NCBI RefSeq assembly: GCF_009379765.1
Contig: NZ_WHTD01000075.1
Location: forward strand, 1 to 37,718
Reading direction: 5' to 3'
From: Actinophytocola sp.
GTDB lineage: Bacteria; Actinomycetota; Actinomycetes; Mycobacteriales; Pseudonocardiaceae
Length of the DNA stretch: 37,718 nucleotides
In this document: piece after piece, positions 16,221 to 23,092 of the stretch
How positions within the stretch are numbered: the stretch's first letter is position 1
How the letters are laid out: each line of letters opens with the position of its first letter
The notes under the pieces: model-generated
The model's input: the letters and a program-made list of their open reading frames with translations, nothing else
Told to the model about the DNA's origin: nothing
Databases searched by the model: none
Position numbers and translations under genes: made by a program

Positions 16221-17318
16221 ATGGCGTTAGGTGAGGAGCGCGATCTCGTACCGCTGGGTGCCGGCTTCGACATCACCAAGCGGGGTTACAGCCGCATGCA
16301 GGTGGAGGAGCACCTCGAGCAGCTGGACGGTCAGCTGAAGCTGCTCGCCGCCGACCGCAACGCGGCCTCGGCGCAGGCGGCCGAGCTCACCGCGCAGCTC
16401 GAGGTGGCCCGCACCAGCATCGACGACCTTCGCGGTCAGATCGAACGCCTGTCGCTGCCGCCGACCACGATGGCCGGCCTGTCCGAGCGGCTGCAGCGCA
16501 TGCTGCGCCTCGCCCAGGAGGAGCGCGAGGAGGTCAACGCCAAGGCCGCGGCCGAGGCCGAGCACATCCGCACCAAGGCCGAGGCCGACGCCGCGCAGCT
16601 GCGCCAGCAGTACGAGAAGCAGCTGGCCGAGCTCGCCGAGCGGCGCGCGGCCATGGAGGCCGAGCACCGCGAGGTCATCGAGAAGGCCGAGGCCGAGGCG
16701 GCCGAGATCACCTCGACGGCAGAGGCCGAGCGCACCCGGCTCGACGCCGAGGGCGAGCAGCGCCGGGTCGCCGTCGAGGAGGACTTCGAGATCGCGATGG
16801 CGTCGCGGCGCACCGAGTCGATGCGCGCGCTCGCCGAGCAGGAGGCCACGTCCAAGTCGGAGGCCGAGCGCCGGGTGCGCGAGGCAACCGAGGAGGCCAA
16901 CCGGCGCCGGCACGAGGCCATCACCGAGTCCACCGCCCGCCTGCAGGAGGCGTCGGACGAGGCGCACCGGCGGGTCCGGGAGGCCACCGAGGAGTCCAAC
17001 CGGCGGATCAGCCACGCCGCGCAGCGGGTCAAGGCGCTGCGCCAGCTGCGGACCCGGGTGGCCGAGCAGCTCGCCTCGGCCCGCGACCTGGTCGCCGACG
17101 CGCACGAGCACCTGGACATCGCCGCGCCGGCGTTCGAGGCACTGCCGGAGGAGAAGGACACGGTCACCGCGGACAAGCCCAGCCCTGCGCCCCGGGAGCG
17201 CAACCCGCTGCCCGGCCCGCCCAAGGAGCACTGGGAGGCCGGCGGCACGGGCAGTGACGCCCCGGCCGACCTCCCCGCCGAGGTGGCCCAAGCCGCCACC
17301 CGACGCCTCACCCGCTGA
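16221..17318 (+). CDS. Scy/FilP-like coiled-coil cytoskeletal protein
   Basis: This 365-residue protein begins with a DivIVA-like motif (FDITKRGYSRMQVEEHLEQL, about residues 16-35). Some 240 residues of almost unbroken coiled coil follow, rich in Ala/Glu/Arg heptads with repeated EATEEANRR, EASDEAHRR and EATEESNRR. The tail is a disordered Pro-rich segment. It resembles the Streptomyces FilP/Scy group, once annotated as cellulose-binding proteins, which form filaments at hyphal tips. From memory, filP and scy of S. coelicolor also neighbour mce, thiolase and meaB, so the synteny supports the call. It would act at the cell pole with DivIVA. Exact orthology to Scy or FilP is uncertain; Scy is far longer. 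Confidence 0.8.
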   Translation: MALGEERDLVPLGAGFDITKRGYSRMQVEEHLEQLDGQLKLLAADRNAASAQAAELTAQLEVARTSIDDLRGQIERLSLPPTTMAGLSERLQRMLRLAQEEREEVNAKAAAEAEHIRTKAEADAAQLRQQYEKQLAELAERRAAMEAEHREVIEKAEAEAAEITSTAEAERTRLDAEGEQRRVAVEEDFEIAMASRRTESMRALAEQEATSKSEAERRVREATEEANRRRHEAITESTARLQEASDEAHRRVREATEESNRRISHAAQRVKALRQLRTRVAEQLASARDLVADAHEHLDIAAPAFEALPEEKDTVTADKPSPAPRERNPLPGPPKEHWEAGGTGSDAPADLPAEVAQAATRRLTR

Positions 17319-17328
17319 CCCACAACCC

Positions 17329-17363
17329 CCGCGAGTCCAACCGCCAGAACCCGCGAGTCCAAC
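17329..17363 (+). repeat. Two-copy 22-bp-period direct repeat
   Basis: CCGCGAGTCCAAC occurs at 17329-17341 and again at 17351-17363, in the 67-bp gap between two convergent genes. Its role is unknown; it may belong to a dispersed intergenic repeat family. Confidence 0.4.
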
Positions 17364-17385
17364 GTTCAGGACCGTTCGGGCAGTG

Positions 17386-17826
17386 CTACTCGCCGATGTC
17401 CTCGAACCAGAGGTCCGGGTGGTCGGCGATGAACGTCGTCATCAGCTCCACGCACCGCGCGTCATCCACCAGCGAGATCTCCACCCCGTGCTCGGCCAGC
17501 CAGTCGTGGCCGCCGTGGTACGTGGTCGCCTCGCCGATGACCACCCGCCCGATCGCGAACTGGCGGACCAGGCCGCTGCAGTACCAGCACGGCGACAGCG
17601 TCGTGACCATCGTCGTGTCGCGGTAGTGCCGGCGCCGGCCCGCGTTGCGGAACGCCGCCGTCTCGGCGTGCATCGACGGGTCGCCGTCCTGCACGCGGCG
17701 GTTGTGGCCGCGGCCGAGGAGCTCCCCGCCGGGGCCGAACAGCGCCGCGCCGATCGGGATCCCGCCCTCGTCGAGCCCGCGCCGCGCCTCGTCGACCGCC
17801 ACGTCGAGCATCCCCGCAAGATCCAT
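17386..17826 (-). CDS. Zinc-dependent cytosine/nucleoside deaminase, yeast FCY1-like
   Basis: This 146-residue enzyme of the cytidine-deaminase superfamily has its zinc site in MHAETAAF (His and catalytic Glu) and SPCWYC (two Cys). Several segments recall yeast cytosine deaminase: GGIPIGAALFGPGGELLGRGHN, the YRDTTMVTTLSPC core, and an almost identical C-terminus, WFEDIGE. Cytosine deamination to uracil, or action on a related base, is therefore more likely than the guanine or tRNA-adenosine branches, but the substrate is inferred. ATG 17826 is preferred by alignment. The gene stands alone, convergent with the coiled-coil gene and divergent from the stress protein. Confidence 0.8.
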   Translation of the reverse strand: MDLAGMLDVAVDEARRGLDEGGIPIGAALFGPGGELLGRGHNRRVQDGDPSMHAETAAFRNAGRRRHYRDTTMVTTLSPCWYCSGLVRQFAIGRVVIGEATTYHGGHDWLAEHGVEISLVDDARCVELMTTFIADHPDLWFEDIGE

Positions 17827-17892
17827 GCCTCATTCTGCGATCGGGTTGCCCGGCACGGTAGGTTTACCCGCGAGTAGATAACCGGAGGCAAC

Positions 17893-18345
17893 ATGGCGGC
17901 TTACCAGACCGTGGTCGTCGGCACGGACGGCTCGGACTCCTCCTACGCGGCGGTCGACCGCGCCGCGCGGATCGCCGCGGACAGTGGCGCCACGCTCGTC
18001 ATCGCGTGTGCCTACCACCCCGCCCGGCCGGACGACGTCACCAAGGCGCAGGACGAGCTCGGGCCGGACGCCGCCTACCAGGTCGTCGGGTCCACGCCGG
18101 CCGAGGACTCCGTGCGCACCGCCGCCGAGCGGGCCAGGAAGGTGGGCGCCACCAAGATCGACACGGTCGTCGTGGACGGCGAGCCCGTGCCGACGCTGTC
18201 CAAGGTGGTCGTCGAGCGGTCCGCCGACCTGCTCGTCGTGGGCAACCGCGGGCTGAACACGCTCGCCGGGCGCATCCTCGGCTCGGTCCCCTCCGAGGCG
18301 GCCCGCAAGTCGAAGGTCGACGTCCTCATCGTCCACACCACGTGA
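17893..18345 (+). CDS. Universal stress protein (UspA family)
   Basis: This 150-residue single-domain protein has the UspA fold: VVVGTDGSDSSYAAVDRA at the start, and the ATP-binding motif VVGNRGLNTLAGRILGSVPSEAARKSKVDVLIVH near the end (G-2X-G-9X-G-S/T type). It is therefore of the ATP-binding class. GGAGG lies 7-11 nt before the ATG. The stop overlaps the GTG of the next gene, a nucleotide cyclase, so both are translated together. A cyclic-nucleotide or stress signalling link is plausible inference. Confidence 0.9.
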   Translation: MAAYQTVVVGTDGSDSSYAAVDRAARIAADSGATLVIACAYHPARPDDVTKAQDELGPDAAYQVVGSTPAEDSVRTAAERARKVGATKIDTVVVDGEPVPTLSKVVVERSADLLVVGNRGLNTLAGRILGSVPSEAARKSKVDVLIVHTT

Positions 18346-19499
18346 CCGAACCGCGGGCCGACGAGCGGCTGGAGGCCCTGCAGCAGCGCATCGAGCGCAT
18401 CCTGCTCGGCGGCGCCCGCCAGTACACCCGCGCCGAGGTCGCCGAGCGTTCCGGCGTACCCGCGGAGCGCGCCACCGCGCTGTGGCGCGCACTCGGCTTC
18501 GCCACCGCCGCGGACGACGCCGCGGTGTTCACCGACGGCGACATCCGCGCGCTGCGCATCGCCAACGAGCTGATCCAGGCCGGCATCATCGACCCCGCAG
18601 TGGCGATCTCCAGCGCGCGGATGATCGGCCAGCACATGTCCCGGCTCGCCGAGTCCCAGGTCCTGATGCTGCGTGACGTCGTGGCCGCCAACCCCGAGCT
18701 CGCCGACGAGCGCCAGCTCGCCCGGCTCGTCGAGCACCTCGCGCCGGACCTGGAGCAGCTGCAGGACTTCGTGTGGCGGCGGCACCTCGCCGCGTACTCG
18801 GTGCGGATGCTCGTGTCGTCCGACGAGGACATCGACGAGCGCCGGCAGGTCGTCGGGTTCGCGGACATGGTCGGCTTCACGAGCCTCACCCGGCGCTCCA
18901 CCGAGGCCGAGCTCGTCGCCGTGGTCGACCGCTTCGACGCGCTCGCCGCCGAGGTCGTCGCGGACAACCACGGCCGGATCGTCAAGATGCTCGGCGACGA
19001 GGTCCTGTTCGTGGCCGACTCCCCCACCGAGGGCGCCGAGATCGCGCTGACCCTGCTGGAACGCGCCGAGCAGGACCCCGATGTGCCGTCGCTGCGGGCC
19101 GGCCTCGCGCTCGGCCGGGTGCTCAACCGGTTCGGCGACGTCTACGGTTCGGTGGTCAACATCGCGAGCCGGCTCACCGGCATCGCCCGCCCCGGCACCG
19201 TGCTGGTCGACCGCGAGCTGTCCGAGGTCCTCGCCGACGAGGAGGGCTACGCGGTCCGCCCGCGCCGGCCGGTGTCGGTCCGCGGCTACGCCCGGCTGCG
19301 CTCGGCGAGCCTGCGCCGCGCCGGCGACGAGCCGCCCTCGCTGGCCGAGTCCGCCCAGCGGCTCACCGCCGAGCTGCTGGCCCTGGTCGGCGACACCGAC
19401 GACCACACCGACGAGCACGAAGAGCCGCACATCCCCCTGGAACCGGACGACGACCGGCACCGCCGCGCACGGCGCCGCCGCCGGCACGACCGGGCTTGA
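18342..19499 (+). CDS. Class III adenylate cyclase with N-terminal regulatory domain
   Basis: This 385-residue protein should make cAMP from ATP. Residues 1-165 or so form a helical regulatory domain like that of mycobacterial Rv1264 (GVPAERATALWRALGFA, IQAGIIDPAVAISSARMIGQHMSRLAE), which senses pH there. The catalytic domain follows with the first metal Asp in VGFADMVGFTSLTRR, the Lys and second Asp in VKMLGDEVLFV, and the Asp, Asn and Arg in FGDVYGSVVNIASRL. The Lys/Asp pair fits ATP over GTP. The C-terminus is an acidic, then basic, disordered tail. GTG 18342 overlaps the stress-protein stop by 4 nt (GTGA), indicating coupling. The gene ends 12 bp before a long REP-like hairpin. Confidence 0.88.
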   Translation: MTEPRADERLEALQQRIERILLGGARQYTRAEVAERSGVPAERATALWRALGFATAADDAAVFTDGDIRALRIANELIQAGIIDPAVAISSARMIGQHMSRLAESQVLMLRDVVAANPELADERQLARLVEHLAPDLEQLQDFVWRRHLAAYSVRMLVSSDEDIDERRQVVGFADMVGFTSLTRRSTEAELVAVVDRFDALAAEVVADNHGRIVKMLGDEVLFVADSPTEGAEIALTLLERAEQDPDVPSLRAGLALGRVLNRFGDVYGSVVNIASRLTGIARPGTVLVDRELSEVLADEEGYAVRPRRPVSVRGYARLRSASLRRAGDEPPSLAESAQRLTAELLALVGDTDDHTDEHEEPHIPLEPDDDRHRRARRRRRHDRA

Positions 19500-19510
19500 T
19501 CGAGTCGGGC

Positions 19511-19567
19511 ATGCCCTGAACGACGCACTCGGGGCGTTCGACGTCCCGGGCGCGTCGTTCAGGGCAT
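19511..19567. repeat. REP-like 57-nt hairpin between convergent genes
   Basis: Perfect 16-bp arms (19511-19526 and 19552-19567) enclose a second stem, CGGGGCGTTCGACGTCCCG, so almost the whole element folds. The right arm carries the stop codon of the minus-strand hydrolase. The 18-mer GCGCGTCGTTCAGGGCAT (19550-19567) recurs at 28243-28260. It can act as a two-way terminator and looks like a dispersed palindromic family. Confidence 0.75.
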
Positions 19568-20293
19568 CGGGCCGGCGAGCCAGCGGGCGACCGCCGACGC
19601 GACCTCGTCCGGGGTCTCGAGCGGCGCCAGGTGCCCGGCGCCGGCGATCTCCACCAGCTCGACCTCCAGCGCGTCGGCCATCAGCACGGCTTCTTGGCGC
19701 GGGATCAGCGCGTCCTCGGCGCCGCGCACGACGAGCGCCGGCACGCCGGACGCGCGCAGCAGGTCGAGGGAGTCGGGGCGGGCGGCCATCGCCCGCTGCG
19801 CCCAGGCGACCGCCGCCGGGTCCTGGTCGGCGATCAGCGCGCGCAGCGTCACCTCGACGTCCGGGCGCTTCTCCAGCGTCGTGGCGCCGAGCAGGTTGGT
19901 GAGCATCGAGTCGGCCAGCCAGCCGATCCCCTCGGCCTCGGCCCGCGCGGCCACCGCGACCCTGTTCTCCCGCGCGGCCTCCGTGTCGGCCGTCGCCTTC
20001 GTGTCGACCAGGACCAGCCCGCTCACCCGCGAGGGCGCGGCCCGCAGCACCGCCATCGCCACGTAGCCGCCCATCGAGCACCCGCCGAGGACCGCCCGCT
20101 CGACGCCGAGCCGGTCGAGGTCGTCGAGCAGCGCGGCGGCGGCGAGCCCGAGGTCGGGCCCGCCGACCGGCGGCGCGGCGCCGAAGCCCGGCAGGTCGGG
20201 CGTGATGATCCGATCGCCGGTGGCGGATCGGAGGCCGTCCCACATCCGCGAGTCGAGCGGGAACGCGTGCAACAACACGACAGGGTCACTCAT
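19559..20293 (-). CDS. Alpha/beta hydrolase, 3-oxoadipate enol-lactonase-like
   Basis: This 244-residue hydrolase has the family order: VVLLHAFPLDSRMWDGL, the oxyanion and strand segment ITPDLPGFGAAPPVGG, nucleophile elbow GGCSMGGYVAM (Ser), acid in VVRGAEDALIPR and His in AGAGHLAPLETPDEV. Overall it is closest to enol-lactonase/esterase-type proteins, but no aromatic-degradation gene is nearby, so the substrate is unknown. ATG 20293 (MSDPVVLLHA) fits alignment best; an in-frame ATG lies about 33 nt further upstream. The stop codon sits inside the REP-like hairpin. It is divergent from the aminotransferase gene, with only 43 bp between starts. Confidence 0.8.
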   Translation of the reverse strand: MSDPVVLLHAFPLDSRMWDGLRSATGDRIITPDLPGFGAAPPVGGPDLGLAAAALLDDLDRLGVERAVLGGCSMGGYVAMAVLRAAPSRVSGLVLVDTKATADTEAARENRVAVAARAEAEGIGWLADSMLTNLLGATTLEKRPDVEVTLRALIADQDPAAVAWAQRAMAARPDSLDLLRASGVPALVVRGAEDALIPRQEAVLMADALEVELVEIAGAGHLAPLETPDEVASAVARWLAGPMP

Positions 20294-20323
20294 GTGCACG
20301 TCACATCCAACACCGCCGAATGA

Positions 20324-20329
20324 CATGAT
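20324..20329 (+). promoter_or_regulatory. Leaderless -10-like box of the aminotransferase
   Basis: CATGAT is followed by 7 nt and then ATG 20337. The first base departs from the TANNNT pattern, so support is moderate. Confidence 0.35.
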
Positions 20330-20336
20330 GCGGGGC

Positions 20337-21389
20337 ATGGCCCCTACCGTCCGAGCCGACCTCGCCAACCTCCCGGACTACATCCCCGGGCGCAAGATCC
20401 CCGGCGCGATCGTGCTGTCCAGCAACGAGGTCTCCACCCCGACGCCGCCGTCGGTACTCGCCGCGATGGCCGAGGCGGCCGCGGGCGCCAACCGGTACCC
20501 GCAGATGGCCAACGACGACCTGCTCGCCAGGACGTCCGCGTACGTCGGCGTGCCGGAGGAGCGGCTCGCGATCGGCTGCGGCTCGGTGAGCTTGTGCCAG
20601 CAGCTCGTGCAGGCCATGTGCACGGACGGCCAGGAGGTCGTGTTCGCGTGGCGCTCGTTCGAGGCCTACCCGATCGTCACGCAGATCGCGGGCGCCGTGC
20701 CGGTCCGGGTGCCGCTGACCGCCGACTACCGCCACGACCTCGCCGCGATGCTCGCCGCGATCACCGACAACACGCGGGTGGTGTTCATCGCCAACCCGAA
20801 CAACCCCACCGGCACCGCGCTGTACACCGCCGAGCTGGCGCGCTTCCTCGACGCGGTGCCCGACCACGTGCTGGTCGTGCTGGACGAGGCCTACCGCGAG
20901 TTCGTCACCGCCGCCGACCTGCCGGACGGGCTGGCGCTGGTCGAGGGCCGGGACAACCTGGCCGTGATCCGGACGTTCTCCAAGGCCTACGGGCTGGCCG
21001 GCATCCGGGTCGGCTACTCGGTCGCGTCGCCGGAGATCACGAGCGGGGTACGCAAGGTCGGCATCCCGTTCTCGGTCTCGCGGGTGGCCCAGGCCGCGGC
21101 GGTCGCCGCCATGGACGCCGCCGACGAGCTGCTCGCCCGGTGCGAGCCGGTGACGGTCGAGCGCGAGCGGGTGCACGCGGCGTTGCTGGAGATGGGCTTC
21201 GAGGTGCCGGCGTCGCAGGCCAACTTCGTGTGGCTGCCGCTCGGCGAGCGGACCGCCGCGTTCAACGAGCACTGCCTGGAGCAGAAGGTCGTGGTCCGCG
21301 CGTTCGTCGGCGAGGGCGCGCGGGTGACCGTCGGGCTGCCGGAGGAGAACGACGCGTTCCTCGCGGCAGCCCGCTCGTTCACCGGCTGA
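20337..21389 (+). CDS. PLP aminotransferase, histidinol-phosphate/aromatic type
   Basis: This 350-residue fold-type I aminotransferase contains LSSNE near the N-terminus, FIANPNNPTGT, VLDEAYREF, and the PLP-binding Lys in TFSKAYGLAGIRVGY, with Arg in the C-terminal part. The opening VRADLANLPDYIPGRKIPGAI is typical of the Pat/HisC2 group, which transaminates aromatic amino acids and can also act on histidinol phosphate. Absence of other his genes favours the aromatic role, as inference. ATG 20337 was chosen by homology. The 3' end overlaps the convergent DoxX gene by 11 bp. Confidence 0.88.
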   Translation: MAPTVRADLANLPDYIPGRKIPGAIVLSSNEVSTPTPPSVLAAMAEAAAGANRYPQMANDDLLARTSAYVGVPEERLAIGCGSVSLCQQLVQAMCTDGQEVVFAWRSFEAYPIVTQIAGAVPVRVPLTADYRHDLAAMLAAITDNTRVVFIANPNNPTGTALYTAELARFLDAVPDHVLVVLDEAYREFVTAADLPDGLALVEGRDNLAVIRTFSKAYGLAGIRVGYSVASPEITSGVRKVGIPFSVSRVAQAAAVAAMDAADELLARCEPVTVERERVHAALLEMGFEVPASQANFVWLPLGERTAAFNEHCLEQKVVVRAFVGEGARVTVGLPEENDAFLAAARSFTG

Positions 21390-21831
21390 GCCGCTTGCTC
21401 CGCAGGTTGTCGAGCGCGAACGCGCCAGGGCCGAGGACCGCGTACAGCAGGAAGACCCAGCAGAACATCGCGGCGGGCTCGCCGTGGTTGGCGATGGGCA
21501 GCAGCGCGTCCGGCTGATGGACGGTGAAGTAGGCGTAGGCCATCGCGCCGGAGCAGAGCACGGCGGCGGGCCTGGCGAGCAGGCCGAGGCCGACGAGCGC
21601 GCCGGCCAGCACCTCGACCGCGGCCGCCCACCAGCCCGGCCAGGCGCCGAGCGCGGCGGCGCCACCCCGGCCGTCGAGGCCGCCGAACAGCCCGAGCAGG
21701 CCGACCAGACCGTGGCAGACGAACAGGAACGACACGACCACGCGGGTCACGCCGAGGACGCCGGCCTGCAGCTTCGGTGTCGTGGCACTGGTGGCGGCGG
21801 TGGCTTCGGTGGGGTGCAGGGTGGCGGTCAT
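21379..21831 (-). CDS. DoxX-family membrane protein
   Basis: This 150-residue protein has four predicted membrane helices: RVVVSFLFVCHGLVGLLGLF, a helix around WAAAVEVLAGALVGLGLLA, AAVLCSGAMAYAYFTVH and MFCWVFLLYAVLG. The arrangement, with the conserved E in the second helix and HQP after the third, fits DoxX/DoxD-like proteins. Mycobacterial relatives take part in a membrane oxidoreductase complex with superoxide dismutase; a role here is unknown. The Thr/Ala-rich first 24 residues are probably cytoplasmic. GGAAGG lies about 14 nt before the ATG, so initiation is not certain. Confidence 0.8.
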   Translation of the reverse strand: MTATLHPTEATAATSATTPKLQAGVLGVTRVVVSFLFVCHGLVGLLGLFGGLDGRGGAAALGAWPGWWAAAVEVLAGALVGLGLLARPAAVLCSGAMAYAYFTVHQPDALLPIANHGEPAAMFCWVFLLYAVLGPGAFALDNLRSKRLSR

Positions 21832-21940
21832 GGCTGGGTCGTCCCTTCCGCGGGAGTGGTCATGCCGCGGCCGGTCGCCGCACTCTCACCGTAGTTTCCG
21901 CAGGTCAAACGAGGGTCGCGGCTCACTCGGCGAGGGTGGG

Positions 21941-22237
21941 TCAGGCGGCGACCAGCTGGGGTCGGGCGGCCTGGCCTGCGTGCGCCCTGGCCCGCGTGGC
22001 GAATTGGCGCCGGGCGGAGGTGACGCGCCGCCAGTGCGCGGTCCGCTCCGTGGCGGCCGAGGCGCTGACGTTGGCGAGGACCTCCGCGGCCCTCGCCGCC
22101 GAGTCGATCGCCGCCGCGGCGGCGAGGTAGTCGCCGGCGTCGATCAGCGAGTAGGCGTGCCGCATCTCGGCCTGCGCGGTCGCGTAGATCGCGTAGGCGG
22201 TCAGGTTGTCCGCGAGCGAACCGAGTGGGTGAGACAC
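21941..22237 (-). CDS. Hypothetical helical protein, 98 residues
   Basis: I do not recognise this gene. From GTG 22237 (GGAGAG 7-12 nt upstream) it encodes VSHPLGSLADNLTAYAIYAT, then an almost entirely alpha-helical, Ala-rich chain (YSLIDAGDYLAAAAAIDSA, then TERTAHWRRVTSARRQFATRAR). There is no signal peptide or Cys. Coding statistics look normal, with G/C-rich third positions. The candidate structured RNA at 22398-22483 lies about 160 nt upstream and could be in its leader. Confidence 0.6.
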   Translation of the reverse strand: MSHPLGSLADNLTAYAIYATAQAEMRHAYSLIDAGDYLAAAAAIDSAARAAEVLANVSASAATERTAHWRRVTSARRQFATRARAHAGQAARPQLVAA

Positions 22238-22397
22238 CGGACTCTCCGATCTGTGCCGTCGGGCTCCATCACAGATACGTCGAAGCAGCGACGGCCGGAA
22301 AGACATCCGGCTTCAAGATTTTTCGGCGAGAGCGTGCCGAAGTACCGAACCTGAGGCATCCTGAAGCAGCACAACTACACAGCGCGAGCAGCGCGCA

Positions 22398-22483
22398 TCT
22401 CTCCTGCCGGTCCGGGCGATTGTCGATTGGGGGTCCAGTCGCCCGGGTCACCGTGACCGGCCAGGCCGGCGCGGCAGGAGAGA
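22398..22483. other. Candidate structured RNA or long composite hairpin
   Basis: In the 277-bp gap between two minus-strand genes, TCTCTCCTGCCG (22398-22409) pairs perfectly with 22472-22483 over 12 bp. Inside are an 11-bp stem (22412-22422 with 22436-22446, one G-U, 13-nt loop) and a small CCGGC-CAG-GCCGG hairpin (22457-22469), with a competing GGTCA-CCG-TGACC hairpin at 22446-22458. The result is a multi-branched fold on either strand. It matches no tRNA, SRP RNA or riboswitch consensus that I know. It could be a terminator of the zinc-protein gene, which ends 31 nt away, a leader of the 98-residue gene, or a small RNA. Confidence 0.45.
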
Positions 22484-22514
22484 GGAGCACCCCGCTCTTA
22501 CATAGGCCCGGGAG

Positions 22515-22814
22515 CTACCAGAACCTGCTCGTCGGGCGGCGCCTGTGCCGGGCGTTCCAGCAGGACTCGTGCCAGTGGCGGCGGTCCGCGACGCCTCCTG
22601 TGTCGTCCGCGGGCCACACCACCACGTGGGCGGTGCCGGGGCGGATCTCGTGGTCGCAGCCCGGGCAGCGGTACGTCTTCGTCGTCTGGGTGCCGGGGAT
22701 GCGGCGGACCAGCCAGTCGCCGTCCGTAGCCGCCTCGAGCTGCTGCCAGCCGGCGGAGGGAGGGGGAGATGGCTCCGGGCGGCGGGCGCGCCGGTCCCGG
22801 TTACGACGAGGCAC
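22515..22814 (-). CDS. Small putative zinc-binding protein, HWHxxCW type
   Basis: This 99-residue protein is of unknown function; relatives in actinobacteria are often labelled ATP/GTP-binding without clear basis. A basic start (VPRRNRDRRARRPEP) leads to WLVRRIPGTQTTKTYRCPGCDHEIRPGTAHVVVWP, then DRRHWHESCWNARHRR. The CPGC pair with the HWHESC pair looks like a zinc ribbon. GTG 22814 has TACCGT 8 nt upstream, consistent with leaderless translation, and lies only 35 bp from the divergent fmdB-like start. Confidence 0.7.
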   Translation of the reverse strand: MPRRNRDRRARRPEPSPPPSAGWQQLEAATDGDWLVRRIPGTQTTKTYRCPGCDHEIRPGTAHVVVWPADDTGGVADRRHWHESCWNARHRRRPTSRFW

Positions 22815-22822
22815 GACAAGCC

Positions 22823-22843
22823 ACGGTAGCGGCAGGGCACAAT
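22823..22843. promoter_or_regulatory. Divergent pair of leaderless -10 boxes in a 35-bp gap
   Basis: TACCGT on the minus strand (22823-22828) is 8 nt from GTG 22814, and CACAAT on the plus strand (22838-22843) is 6 nt from GTG 22850. Each promoter's -35 region falls in or beside the other gene's start, so the two should compete for polymerase. Confidence 0.5.
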
Positions 22844-22849
22844 GGACCC

Positions 22850-23077
22850 GTGCCGACATACGAGTTCCGCTGCCACGAGTGCGCGCAGACCTTCGACGTC
22901 CAGCGCCCCATGAGCGCCTCCGCCGACCCCGCGCCCTGCCCGGACGGCCACCCGAACACCGTCAAGCTGCTCTCCACCATCGCGCTCACCGGCGCCGCCG
23001 GGGGCGAGGGGGCGCGCATGCCCGTGGGCGGCGGTGGCGGTGGCGGATGCTGCGGTGGCGCATGCGGCTGCGGCTGA
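22850..23077 (+). CDS. FmdB-family zinc ribbon protein
   Basis: This 75-residue protein opens with the family signature PTYEFRCHECAQTFDVQRP (CxxC), then CPDGHPNTVKLLSTIALTG, where the second zinc pair is incomplete (C..H rather than CxxC). It ends in a glycine-rich cysteine tail, CCGGACGCG, which may bind metal. FmdB-type proteins are thought to be regulatory in some bacteria; the function here is unknown. GTG 22850 follows CACAAT by 6 nt (leaderless). The stop codon lies within a hairpin shared with the next convergent gene. Confidence 0.8.
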   Translation: MPTYEFRCHECAQTFDVQRPMSASADPAPCPDGHPNTVKLLSTIALTGAAGGEGARMPVGGGGGGGCCGGACGCG

Positions 23078-23092
23078 CCGAGACGGGTCAGC
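23073..23092. terminator. Compact bidirectional terminator holding both stop codons
   Basis: GCTGACC (23073-23079) and GGTCAGC (23086-23092) form a perfect 7-bp stem with a 6-nt loop. Each arm contains a TGA: the fmdB-like stop in one and the dehydrogenase stop in the other. Confidence 0.55.

Noticed and set aside
18075..20243. A 722-codon open frame on the minus strand
   Set aside because: It is antisense to the cyclase and in another frame of the hydrolase, Arg/Ala/Gly-rich, without domains; high-GC DNA gives many such frames.
22398..22483. The branched fold as a tRNA or SRP RNA
   Set aside because: There is no T-loop GTTCGA, no anticodon arm spacing and no SRP GGAAG/AGCAG core.
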